NCBI GenBank assembly: GCA_030248135.1
Contig: JASANC010004071.1
Location: 1-64,000, forward strand
DNA length: 64,000 nt
DNA from: Theristus sp. LFF4_11
Taxonomy: Eukaryota > Nematoda > Chromadorea > Monhysterida > Xyalidae
Direction: 5' to 3'
A model generated the notes under the pieces. That model made no database searches. It was given only the letters and a program-made list of their open reading frames with translations, and was not told the origin of the DNA. Below, piece by piece: positions 12,087 through 23,784 of the stretch (its first letter is position 1; every line of letters starts with the position of its first letter). The position numbers and the translations under genes are program-made.

Positions 12087-13507
12087 CTAGCCAATTGACC
12101 CGAGCGTATGTGGCTTAATCAATGCCAAGCCTTTTTGGTGAAGTGGCATTGACTTAGAAAGAAAAAACAGTAACGTTTACTGAATAATAACCCTGAAGAA
12201 AATTTACCTTGTGCTACCGTGAAGTCGCCTACAATACAATATTTTTTAATGTATTTAAATAAATAAAAAATGCGAAGTTTATGATTTTGCTATTTTTACC
12301 CGTTCACCCTAACCGAAGGCAAGCCTTTTTGTAAGTGAAGTAAAATTGAATAAAAAAATATAAAAACTAACGTTTTTTAATTTACCCGTTTTAAAAAGCT
12401 AATGCTTTTTTACCCGTTTACCTAAGCCAAGCCTTTTTTGTAAAGTGAAAATGCGAAGTTTATGATTCTGCCATTTTTTACCCGTTCACCCTAACCTAAG
12501 TCAAGCCTTTTTGTATGTAAAGTAAGATTGAATAAAAAACATAAAAATTAACGTTTTTTACAATTACCCGATTTAAAAAGCTAATGCTTCTTTTACCCGT
12601 TTACCTAAGCCAAGCCTTTTTTGCAAAGTGAAAATGCGAAGTTAATGATTTTGCTATTTTACCCGTTCACCCTAACCTAAGTCAAGCCTTTTTGTAAGTT
12701 AAGTAAGATTGAATAAAAAATATAAAAATCAACGTTTTTTCATAAAAAATACCCGTTTTAAAAAGCTAATGCTTCTTTTACCCGGTGACCCTAACATAAG
12801 CCAAGCCTTTTTTGTAAAGTGAACATGCATAGAAGAAACAAAAAAGTGACGTTTATAATTTCGTTTTGCAGTTTTGGTTCTTTTTACCCGTTCACCCCAA
12901 CATGACCCAAACATGTTGCAAAGTGAAAATGAATGGTAAATACCATTTCGACCCAATTAAAAAACTAACTTTTTTCAGAGACAGTTTTGTTACATCTTTC
13001 GCAGTCGCTCGTCAAGTTTTGAGCAGCAAAAATTGCCAGTTGCCCATCGTGCGTTACGTTGAAATTATCGCTCATAACCACGGAGTATCAATTTGAAAAT
13101 GAAACATGGAGTATCAATTTCAATGAAATTTACTTGTTTTGAACCCAAAGTGCAACTTGCAATGCCGATGTCGATGTGCGTTTTGCAACCCGATTTTTAA
13201 AAACAAAAAAGTCAAACTTTTTTCAAAGACGGTTTTGTTACATCTTTCCCAGTCGATCATCAAGTTTTGATCAGCCACGCTTCCATTTACCTATGCTGCG
13301 CTGAACTGTCTCTGTTGACCAAAGAGTATCATGATGACTGCAGCTATGAAGAGCGACGTTTTGAGAAAACAATCTCAACTGGTGTTAATAAAAAAATAGG
13401 TTAAGGAAATTGAGATGGAGTTTTCTTAAGTAGCAAAAAGGGCGCCAATTCAAATTGCAAAAAAATGCCACAGACACACAGACACTTTGTAAATTTAATA
13501 ATATAGA
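12087..13507 (-). mobile_element. Non-autonomous Helitron, second copy of the tandem
   Basis: This 1421-bp copy is closely similar to 10681-12086 along its length. It starts CTAGCCAATTGACCCG at 12087 and ends TATAGA at 13507, followed by host T. The outer flanks of the pair are A (10680) and T (13508), so the two copies together occupy a single A|T target. Confidence 0.85.
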
Positions 13508-14140
13508 TGTCAAAGAAAATTTTGTTGAACTTTCCAAAAAAACTGTGCTAAAAAAGACTTTTTCAGAGCATATGAGGGGAATTTCGCGTCTGTAGCGCAG
13601 GTGTAGGGCTTTCGTCTACCGTTCTGTAGGTGGAGAATGGAGAAATGGAGAAACTAAAGTTACCAACACCATCTAATGGTCTACTTCCTCCAGAGCCGAG
13701 GGTTATTCGGGCTCGAAGCAGTATTGCCCGTTTCCGCCGGAGTTTGGTACCTTAGGGTTTCCGGAACCGGCGCGTGAACAAATAAAAAAAGAATTTTTTT
13801 GAATTTAAAAAAAATCGGCATTTTCCTTTTTAAATTCAAGTAAGACTTGGTTGGGTGCCCTTCTTTTCTAAAAACCGACACGCTCGTTGTCGGACATTAT
13901 TTAAACGGACCTAATTCAAATCCTAATCCTAAAGCCTAATCCTCAGCCTAACTTGATCCTAACCTAATCCTAACCTAAGCCAAGCCTTTTCAGAAAGGAA
14001 TATGTCAGAACAATTGCGTTTTGAACAAGTTTTTGTTGAGGCCGGAGCGTGTGCAGGCGCGCTAGTGGATCATGAGCATGCCGATGCCGCGTGCGCGTGC
14101 GTTTTAAAAAAGAAGCGCCAGCGACGGTTACCGCCAGCGA
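13508..14140 (+). repeat. Spacer plus dispersed repeat with telomere-like core
   Basis: From about 13850 to 14115 this is the plus-oriented partner of the repeat at 4195-4480. Its telomere-like core, CCTAACCTAATCCTAACC and relatives, lies at 13917-13990. The repeat ends about 115 bp before the SMYD4-like start codon. Bases 13508-13850 are AT-rich with a GC-rich island at 13690-13770 and no gene. Confidence 0.6.
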
Positions 14141-14230
14141 CTTGGTTTGGTTTTTGGTTTTAACGTTTTAAGACAAGTAAGAACAAGAATTGGTTTTGTT
14201 CAACAACCCTATTGTAGCGCCAGAAAAAAG

Positions 14231-17200
14231 ATGAAAAACGCTGCACGGTCGGAGCGTTTTCGCGCCGACGGCAACCGTCGTTTCATTGGTCGCGATCTCG
14301 ATGGGGCGCTTCGCTGCTACGCGAATGCGCTCCGGTTCGCTGAGGACGACGGCGCCGCGCTGCACACGGCGTACGCGAATCGATCCGCCGTTTTGTTGGA
14401 GCTGAACGAATTTGAGTGCACTTTGGTCGATATTGAGCGAGCCGTTCGCGGTCGGGGCCGACACTTGTTGTCAGAAAAGATCGTGCCAAAGTTGGAGCAC
14501 AGGAAGGAGCGCGCAAAACAGTTGCAACAAGCTGCTGCATTTGGAGGACGTGCAGGTGCAGCTGCAGACAAACAAAACGACGTTCCATGCGAACGACTGT
14601 TCCACGGGGCTCATGGTCTGATTCCTGGTCTGTCGTCTGCTGTCCGTCTTGCGTATACCAAAGAAAAAGGTTAAAGGGGGTTAAAAGCGTTACTTACGAC
14701 TTGTACTCCAATGAAATCAGTGGTTGATTTGGTTGGTTTGCATTCAGAGTCGCGCTTGTCTCAGTGCAATGCTCATATTCGGCATGTTTTCAGGTCGTCA
14801 CTTGCTCGCGAGACGTGCCATTGCAGCAGGCAGCGTCGTCATCGCCGAGTCGCCCTTCGCCGCTGTGCTATTGCAGCATTCCGCTTTGAATCGGTGTCAC
14901 TCGTGTTGCAGAGTGCTACCGTTGTCGTGGGTGCCGTGCTCGCGATGTGCCGAGCAATGTGTCTCATTCTGCGACGAACATTGCCGGTTGTCAAAGCATT
15001 GTTGTTGTTGTTCGCGTTTGTTCCACTTTTGAACATTCACCACAATTTCTGACATTCTGTTATCCAAACGCTCTTTGCATCGGTCCGATCATGTTTTGTG
15101 TCGCTCAATTGCTTTTTTTCCGTGACAGCTGAATCAAGCACGCTAAATGCAGCCGTTTCTCTTACCAAGAAACGTGTGTTGTCACTAGAGTTTGAGAATC
15201 AAGTATTGAGGAACATTCGTCAGAATCGTTAAATATTTCAGAGATACCGCCTGGAGCAAGTTTCACTGGCTCGAATGCACGCAAGTTGAGAAACTACTGG
15301 AGATCGGAATCACTTATTTAGCAGTACGCTTGCTGCTCGTTAGCAGCCGGCAACAGTTAGCAACCGTGAACCCGTACGATTATGAGGGCGTCTATGGGAC
15401 TGGTACGAGTTTAGTTCTGTTTGCTTTTCTTGCATGGAACAACACGAGAACACGACAATGAGTATGAGTCCTCCTGAACTGGTGACTTTGACGTGAGCCA
15501 TCAGCTGATTGGCTACCTTTTAACCGGGTATAATCGACTGTTCAAAGAGATAAGGCAACCAAGTAACCAGCTCCAATTTCCTGTGTTTTTCTGAGCCGCG
15601 ACATTTCTGATTTCCTGTGTTCGAATGTGAGTCCTCCTTGAGACTGTGACTTTGCAGTCTCTTGTTCCAGAGTTCGGTCCCAAAGTTGACGACTCAAATG
15701 ACCGATTTCTATGGGTTGCCTCGCTACAGACGCATGCGGAGAAGCTGACAGATGAAGAACGTGCTTTGCATGATGCTGCTGTCGATGGCGTCATGCGATT
15801 GTTGCAACAGAAAGGGTTAGTTGTTTTGTAACTGGCATTTCATGACTGAGACTGCAGCACCATTTTAGCTCGCTTGGGCAGCTGTGATAGTGTCCCCCCC
15901 GTGAATCGTGCACCCACTCCAGTGGAATAGTGGCACCCTCAGACGATGCTGTTTCCGCTCACTTTTTCCGTTTTTAGTTGGGGCGAGTAGCAAATCAGAA
16001 GTCCAATTTCATTGCATTCGCAATCCTACTATAGTAGTTCATCCTTTTGCGTAAGATGTGAACCGAACTGAAATTCTGGTTCCTGTGCAGTGTGCATGAC
16101 AAATTAGCATTTCTCAAGCGAGTGACGTCATTTAGCCAAGATGCGTTCGCTAGAATCCACAATAGCTGTGTTCAAAATTTCAGTCATACAGTGGCTCGCA
16201 CCACACTGAACGAAAGCAACAAAAAAAGCACGCTTGCATTTCAGCTATTTCCGTGGTGGCACCGAGAACAGCTGCAATGGTGAGAGCAGCAACAAGCTGG
16301 CACCAGCACCATCGTTCAGTGTGACACGCCGTTGGGTGCTCGGCTTTGTGCAGCGTTTGATCTGTAATGCGCACGCGATTGTGCAAGAGAGCCTTGGTGG
16401 GCACGGCAAGCCCGCTGGTTCGCTGGTCACTGACGAGTGCGAAGACAAAGTTGCAACTGGTTGGTGCGCGCTTTGGGTTTTTTAATAATAGCTTATTATG
16501 GGTTGATATCTCGTTTCTGTTCGCCTTTGTTCGGTTCGTCGCAGAAAACCGAAAATACTAAACTCGAGCCAATGCCCGTCAGCCCTCTTCACAAGATAGA
16601 AACAGGCTCCCAAACAGCGATTTGTATAGCGTGGCACATGACGCATTCATTTAGAAATGAACTGTTCTTTTGTCAACTGTTAATTTGAATAGCTTGTGGC
16701 ACTGCCACGTCAGCTGTGGCGCAGCGATTATAATAGAGCATCACACCACGAACACGCACATTATCGCATGTGTGCCTGTGTGTTTGTTCGTGTGCGTGCA
16801 ACGTTAGCCCACGAAGAGTGCGCGCACGCTTTTCTGGCCCAGAACTTGTAGCCCACAGAACGTGTCTTGTGCTACTGGGTACGAACGCAACGTAGCATCT
16901 TTGGTTGCAGTGCACGCGTAGCGTCCGAGTCATCGCGTTCTGAACGTGGTCGAAATCCCCTTCAAAGCCAGGCTCACGTGCAGCCTGGATGATTGACGTT
17001 ATACTGCTGCGATGCACTTTTCCGCAGTGGCGGCAATGAACAACAACATCAACAACAATGGCCAAGCTTTTTCTCACCAAACAAGCCAATCCCTTTGCTC
17101 GCAGGCGTTTACCCAGCGACCTCGCTGCTGAATCACTCGTGCGTTGCGAATTGTTTCTCGACGTTTCCGCACGGCGACGCTCGCATCGTCGTTCGCGTCA

Positions 17201-18862
17201 CACGTGACGTACGTGACGGGGAGGAGCTGTGCAACTGCTACGGGCCGGAGTTTGGGCGGCAAACGCGCACGCCACGAAAGGCGGCACTGTTGCAGCAGTA
17301 CCGATTCGTGTGCTGTTGCGAGGCGTGCACGCAGGGCGACCACCGCTGCCGGGAGCAACGCGCCAACGCGTTCCGCTGTCCGGTTCGGGAGGCGGCTCAG
17401 AGTTGTTATTTTTTGTGGGGGGGATGCAGCGGCGGAGACCCATCCGGTGGTTCCACTACTTCTACTTACCCGCTTGTCACGCATCCAGTCACACACGTGC
17501 AAACAATTTGTAAAGTCCTTAGTTCTTGACCGTGCACTTCGTTCAACGGTTTGTAGTTTGTTGTTGTTGCTGTCACGGACGCAAACATACTGGCAGACGA
17601 TCGCGTGTTTGTTTGGGTCACTAACGTTGAAATTATGCAATCTTGTTGAGTTGAACCAAGCACAGCACTTTAGCGACGGATGAAGAAAGGCTGAGGTCTC
17701 GCAAAATGTGTGTTTTTTGTATTTATCACATTCTGTCGACGCATAATGGAAAGCAACTGATGCCAGTGCGAGCAGAATGAACTAAGCTCCGCTTTCAAGT
17801 GCAGTTTTCTTTGGCGTTTCTGCAGAAATGTCCCGAATCTATGGGATTGATGCTTCTACTGGAAAACGATGCCAACAGCAACACAATGCGCTGTTCAAAC
17901 TGTCATTTTGAGCCGGACAAAAAGCACGTGGATAGCATCATAGAACTGCAGGCACGCATTGAAGAGCTCGTCAACATTGATCTGGACAGTGCTGCTCAGA
18001 GGTGTGCGTTGTTTCATCGCTTAACGTGAGCAGAAGTTTTTCTTTTTTTTAAATTGCGGTTTTTGTGTTGTCCGTCCGGCCGAACGCAGACGGCCTTTTT
18101 TGCATGTGCGACTGATTGGATGCTCTTGAAAAGACCGAACTGAAAGTTGTGATTCCACGGTGTGTGTTCGGTCTCGACACGATCTTGCGTCGACCTTCGT
18201 GAGCGTCATGGTGAATTTCGTAGGAAAACAACAAAACCGAATCGAGGTTGTTGCAATGAACTTTCTTGGTGAATGAACTTAGTGACGTCTGCAGTGGATC
18301 GTGTTGTTGGTGCAGCCACCATGTCGCAGAAATTTGCGCGTCAGCCAGGCTGCACGTGATCGATATGTTTTCGATCGTTTCCAGAAAGCGAACGCACACC
18401 TCGCGACTCTGGTGCACTTGAGCGCCATGAGATCGTGTTGAGACCAGACCGTGCACACTCGGCTTGTCTGCTTGTTTCATTCTGTTTCCTCATCATTCAT
18501 CGTACACCTTCCATTCTCGTTGCAGCTGCACCACCGAAAGCGTGCGATCGTTGCTCACCATCGCGACGCGCCTCTGCCACCCGCTGAACGTCAGCGAGCT
18601 CGCCCGCCTGCGCGACCACCTCGCTGGCCGCCTTGCCGCTCAGGCACCACAACAGTACAAAGAGGCGGCGGAGCTGCTGCGGCAAACGTTGCCGGCGTTG
18701 TGCGCGCTGCACGGGCGACACTCGTTGCGAGTGGCACGCGCTCGCTCGAAATTGGCGGCAATTTTGAAATCCTGTGGCGACTGTGTGCAAGCGGAACGCT
18801 TGGAAATGCAGGCGGCGCCGGTGTACCGTGTGCACTTTGGTGGAGAGCGATATGAGCATTGA
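14231..18862 (+). CDS. SMYD4-like TPR / split SET-MYND protein lysine methyltransferase
   Basis: Eight exons with consistent phases give about 647 residues: 14231-14669, 14794-14986, 15242-15402, 15671-15815, 16245-16459, 17105-17382, 17826-18001, 18526-18862. The N-terminus has TPR-like helices (YANRSAVLLELNEFECTLVD). Exon 2 opens the split SET domain with EKGRHLLARRAIAAGSVVIA. The MYND zinc finger follows (CHSCC, PCSRC, CVSFCDEHC, then FHWLEC across the exon 2/3 junction). Next come NAHAIVQESL, the SET core LLNHSCVANC and GEELCNCYGP, the post-SET cysteines (CCCEAC, and FRCPKC completed across exons 6/7), and a C-terminal helical region. The family methylates lysines, and SMYD4 is also implicated in transcriptional control in animals. 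It is somewhat shorter than human SMYD4. The acceptor of exon 4 could alternatively lie 11 bases upstream, but only the stated one keeps phase. Confidence 0.87.
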
Positions 18863-19325
18863 CGTCGGCACTGGCTCACACGACTATTTGTCAAGCACCA
18901 ATTATTGAGTTTTTATTCACATTGATCAGTCTAGCTGAGCGACCGGTGCGTTTGAAAGATTTTATTTATTTTATCGTGATTTACGGGTATTCTGTTGTAC
19001 TGTTGAATGCTCGATAGTGGTGAATCGATGCTATTAAGACGACGAACAAAACGTTTGTTTCAGTCGATTGATTGATTGATTAACTGTGCAGACCAGCACT
19101 ACCTGATTACTGATTGGTTGCATTTTGTGTGCGCGTACTGATTGGTCTGATCTTATGGATGCAGCTAATCAGCGTGCCAGAAAACACATTAAGCGACATT
19201 CATGAAGCACTCAGTATTTAGTGACGCATAGCTGTGTTAAAATATAGCTACGCGGTCACTAAACACTGCTTCATGAATGCCCCTTTACAAATAAGGCATG
19301 CAGAAGACTATGTAAAAATCCCAAA
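18863..19325. other. Convergent intergenic spacer with a small hairpin MITE
   Basis: The SMYD4-like gene and the DUF4773-like gene end towards each other here. A hairpin element lies at about 19197-19285: its arms CATTCATGAAGCA and TGCTTCATGAATG flank TTTAGTGAC/GTCACTAAA. The same family occurs at 47161-47253. Confidence 0.65.
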
Positions 19326-21617
19326 TCAGACCAAATTGTCGACTTCTCGAATGGCATTCTGCCGACCGATTGGGCCAATTTTGAAACATCCCAGTCTGTA
19401 GTGTGAAACGCGCATGTGCAACAGCTGAAACTCCACCTCAACGCACGCGTGCAATGTATCACTTGTGAACGTCACGTCTTTTAAGGCAATACAAGCACTC
19501 GCGTATTGTTTCAGAGTCGGCAGCTCAAAACAGAGCGGTGGTGGGTTGCGCACTGAAAAAAACGGAAAGATTTGAATAGAACCCTCAACCGATCAGCCAG
19601 TGCAATAAAATAACCAGGGCGAATGTGTGCAACATCACGTTGCCCCCGAGTGCGCGGTCTGCAAAAAATCTCACCACAAAAAAATCGATCATTTTTCATG
19701 CATTTTATGCAATCTAATCATTGCAGAGCGCAAGGCAACTGAGTTTTGTTTTGTCTTTCGAAAACGTTGAAGAAAGAAAACGGTAAAATTTTGGCTAACC
19801 TGACAATTCATGCCGGAAAAACACGTGGCCATTTACGGAAAACGATACCACAACACCGATGTCGACTGGCAGGTAAGTGACGTTGACACAGCCTGCACAG
19901 AAATTGTGATTTCGAACAATAGAAGGCTAACCAACGAAAGGAAACGACAGCTGTAGTGTGAATTGTTTTTGGTTTTCTGTTCTCTATTCGCTATTTTTTT
20001 GGCTAAGCGTCGCAGAGAACGCGCCTGATCGAAAACTTACTCAACAAACTGTTGAGAGGCACCAATGTTTGTTTTCAGAGCGTTGTTCCGCTGACAACGT
20101 TGGAGATTTCGTTAAAAAAACACGGTGCTGAAAATGGCGAAACAATTTCGTAGTGAAATTAGTGACGGGATTTAGGTGCTTAATGCAGTTCACCGGTTTC
20201 ATTTAGCGATATCGGCTCAACGTCCAAATGCTCACAGCAGCCGCACGTGTCGCCGGAGCACTCACACCCAGTTGCATCACCGGTTTGTACAGCTGGCAAA
20301 ACGTTGATTGTTACGCTACAGTGTATGTTCACAGTGATGTGGCCAATTCAGTGATGAAAACAGGACGATTGTTATATCGGGGTTGGCAGGATGAGCGGGC
20401 ACCGTCATGGTTCAAGCAAAAATGGCCTGTATCCATATTTGGTCATTTTTGAGAGATTGGGCTCAAGCCTTTTTCACCACATTTTTACATATGGTACTGA
20501 CTTTACAATTGTTTTTTATTATTCAAGTGTAGCCAATCAGCAATCGACCGTGTCTGAAATAAAAACCAATCTCAAAACTGACTCTTGTCAATGAGTTGAG
20601 TTTGCAGCTGTCGCACCTTGACCGCCAGACGCTGCTGCTCAGCGGTGAAAACGATCGAAGACAGCTTGCTTTGCGAGCGCACCGCACTGTTGATGTCAGC
20701 CACGAAATAGTCTACAAGAACCGGCGATCTTTTTTGAACGCTTTTTCGTTAATTGTGCAACATTTTGATGCGGAAGAAGTATCTTGGTGTCAAAACCAAT
20801 CATTTTCACCGTCACTTTAAAAAAATTCTAGCGTTTTCATTTTCATCGGAGTTGAAAAACGCCAGCTGGCGGTAATTAACACCAGCTGACGTTTTTTAAA
20901 CGCCCATTAAAATGTCAGATAAAACCTTCGCACGAGTTGATTATCAATGTTGCATGATGATGAGGCAACGAAGTTTTCAGACACACGCACAGTACTGACA
21001 GGCATTTCAAACGGTTTCACCTTCAAACACTGGTACAATGTGGAACAAAAATCTGACCGTTCGTTTCCGCTGAAATGTTGGTGTGGAGTAGCAATACAAA
21101 AATACAAGAGCAGAGGAGACCTTGTTGGTCAGGCGGCACGCCGGGCAGTTTCAGGCCGAGGTAGGCACGTTCGCGTGAACGTTGCAGGGACGCAGGCACG
21201 CGCAGCACCGTCGACCCGAAAAACGTGCTCACTTGGCCTTGCTCACGTGGCCGCCGCTCTTGTAAATGTTCATGTTGCACTTTGGACGATCTCAGATCGT
21301 GACGAAACCGTGCGTGCGGCTGAAGCAACGTGAGCACGTATCGGAGTCGGCAGTTGTTGTTGCTGGTGTTCGAATGTTGGTGACGGCAGCCGACGATCGG
21401 TGCACGCAGCTCAATGCGAATGCTCAGCACGAGTGGTTTCGTCTGCGCGCGGTGGTGGCTGTGCTGCGGAATGGGTACCGAAAATGCAACTGAAAACTGC
21501 ATAACGTTTGTGGTGCACAAAGGAAACAGAGCCACTGACTTGCTTTGTTGTGGAAACGGATGAGCGCACAAGAAGCGCCAGCACAAAGACCGTCAAAATC
21601 ATCGATTTTAGTGGCAT
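19326..21617 (-). CDS. DUF4773-like secreted cysteine-rich protein
   Basis: Six minus-strand exons have perfectly matching phases, giving about 291 residues: 21617-21540, 21496-21247, 20711-20583, 20292-20194, 19892-19800, 19552-19326. Exon 1 is a signal peptide (MPLKSMILTVFVLALLV). Exon 2 is a poorly conserved region and exon 3 a coiled-coil-like helix (LSSIVFTAEQQRLAVKVRQL). Exons 4-6 carry the DUF4773-type domain: CECSGDTCGCCEHLDV, CVNVTYLPVDIGVVVSFSVN, RNPPPLCFELP, CVEVEFQL and RLGCFKIG, ending REVDNLV-stop. The family is a secreted invertebrate domain of unknown function with many disulfides. Assignment is by motif memory and was not searched. The least certain exon is exon 2. Confidence 0.8.
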
Positions 21618-22086
21618 TTAAATTATATTCGATTCGGGCATTCGGGGACACTTGCAATTAAAACGTCAAGTCCAGGCAACAATTCGAAACACAACTGTAA
21701 AAAAAGAACGTGTTACAACATTTCATTTTTTTGTCAGTCAACAAAAAAGCGCGGCGCAGCATAGCGCAAAAAGGTTCGGCTGCTGTCCGTTCAAAGGTTT
21801 TTTTGTCGATTGATAAATAAGTATTAGCACGTTAGTTTGAAATATAACAACACAACTTTGAATCACTACCAATGGCATAACATTATTTTATACAACACAC
21901 ATCCGTTCAGTTCACTTGATACCCAGACTGTAAACATCTAAAATGTACGTATTTTGCACAAAAAATGAAATGCAACGGTGGCGCTAATTGTCGCCAATAA
22001 AGTCGAGTGACATCGGTTAAAATATAGAGAAACTGAGACACTGACAAAAAAACACGTAACTTTTCAAGGCTTTTTACGTTTTGACG
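21618..22086. other. Intergenic spacer, no gene seen
   Basis: AT-rich DNA between the 5' end of the DUF4773-like gene and the 3' end of the next minus-strand gene. No recognised motif. Confidence 0.5.
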
Positions 22087-23784
22087 TCATGTTGTCATTT
22101 GCTTTATGATTTTGTCGAACAGCATTTGCTCAGACATGTATCCTATCCTTTTCCAATTTTCTACCATCACTCCAGTAACATCGTGTTGAGACCATTTGTC
22201 GCTGTAGATACCGTATTCATGCCATGAGAGTACGTCAGCTATGTAGCTACTGGTTAAGAGCACAGGAAATGTCGATGTCACTTGAGCTACATTAAGCTAA
22301 TGCGCGCGGTAGACTTCTTTGAGACGTTTTACAGCGTGTTTCGCTCGCACACAGCTGTCAACAGCAGCTAGCCGAATATTCATGCATTCTGCTGCTTCTT
22401 TCTCATGAGACACGTGCATACGTGAGGGCGAAAACTTGCAGCTTCTTTTGGCTACACATACAGTACATGTACGTACATGTGTGTGTGTCTCGTCTCAGTG
22501 TCTTTCAATAAAGCTTTATTCATATACAATGTACGTCTTCGACTTCAACTTTGCGAGATATAGCCTTATTACCCGCTCTTTAACATATTGTACTCTTTCG
22601 TCTACGTATACATGTGTATAATGTAGGTGTGCTGCATGAATATAGTCGACAAACTGTAAAATATGGTTTCGGATATATACGTGTATATCGGGATCAATAC
22701 ATTTTGAATGTCGCGCAAAAAGCCGTAATGCAGTTTGCGCGCGTTTGCGTCGCGCGCATATGCGACAACACCAATTTCTAGCCATGTATTCTCAAAAACC
22801 TGCACGTCTGTCTGTGTGTATGTAAGTCAGGCACGCACCCGCAAACGGAAGCGTCAAAGCCAACACCACACGCACACAGAACTTGTGCTCTCCCAGTTTG
22901 TCAACGTTTTGTGTGCTCAATATATATTATATTATGCACCTTCCGTGGTCGTATACAGTGCTGAGATGCATACATCATGCACCACATATAATGTATATAG
23001 GTAAACGCAGCCTGTGAGAAGTAGTCCAGAAGCAAACAAACATATATGTACATACATGCATGTATGTATAAGGTCGTACGTGTCAGCGCGACTGTGTTTT
23101 TGTTCCAACACCGTACATGCATCCACCTGCGTTCCATTATTGCCATACAATTGACTTCGTTCCTGAAATTGAATTGACCGGTGTTTTTCTTCGAGACAGG
23201 ATAAAGCATCGTGTTCATTTTCAAGATTTCTAATGTTTGATAGCGAGAGAATCACGTTTGCGTGTCATCCAATGGCATTCGGCGATATGAGTGCTGTGTA
23301 TATCAACTTCTCAAAAAGGTTTCCATGCCAGTTAAACACATTTACTTCAGCTCCGTTATGACTTAAAATAACATTTTCCGTTGGTTGTTCCCGTTAAGTC
23401 GGTGGCCTATGGAAGGTTTCCTCAACCGCCGACACACATTTTACAAGAACACTAACAGCTCTCTTTGCATTGCTGCTGTGTGCGCTTTGTACGGCCAACC
23501 ATCATCCTGGCAACGATGTATAGTTTCAATAAACGGTGCGGTACCGCCGCACACTTGCATGTTTATGCACGTTCCGTTGTCTTGCGGTTTCGACACGACC
23601 TTATGGCAACGACACTTTCGGATTGTCTGTGAATAGAAAACCAATTGGAAAATGTTTATGATAAAACATGTAACTGAAGTGCACAGCAGCTTTCCTGACG
23701 CAACTATGTAAACGCCGTGAAATCCGGTACATTTCGGCCCACAGTTGTAGCACCGCACAGTGAACATATTGTTAGAATTGCATG
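22087..23784 (-). CDS. Unrecognised multi-exon gene, 3' part
   Basis: Five exons chain in phase on the minus strand: 23784-23675, 23626-23493, 23162-23093, 22799-22655 and 22286-22087 (stop). They encode about 219 residues. The first part is cysteine-rich (TVRCYNCGPKCTGFHG, TIRKCRCHKVV, NGTCINMQVCGG, VNCMAIMERRWMHVRCW). The last part is helical and cysteine-free (WLEIGVVAYARDANARKLHY, DVLSWHEYGIYSDKWSQHDV, ending FDKIIKQMTT). I do not recognise the family. Splice sites are mostly good (CAG acceptors), but the acceptor of the first listed exon is A-rich and two donors are weak (GTTACA, GTCGCG). The gene continues upstream. Confidence 0.5.

Noticed and set aside
11396..13096. Short ORFs within the tandem Helitrons
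   Set aside because: Recur with stops and shifts between copies; no Rep or helicase motif.
13590..13640. tRNA- or SINE-like A-box (TAGCGCAGGTGTAGG)
   Set aside because: No matching B-box at the right distance and no cloverleaf could be folded by eye.
19810..19872. Plus-strand start exon MPEKHVAIYGKRY with a GTAAGT donor
   Set aside because: Exactly antisense to DUF4773-like exon 19892-19800, whose phases fit the whole minus-strand chain; no plus-strand continuation.
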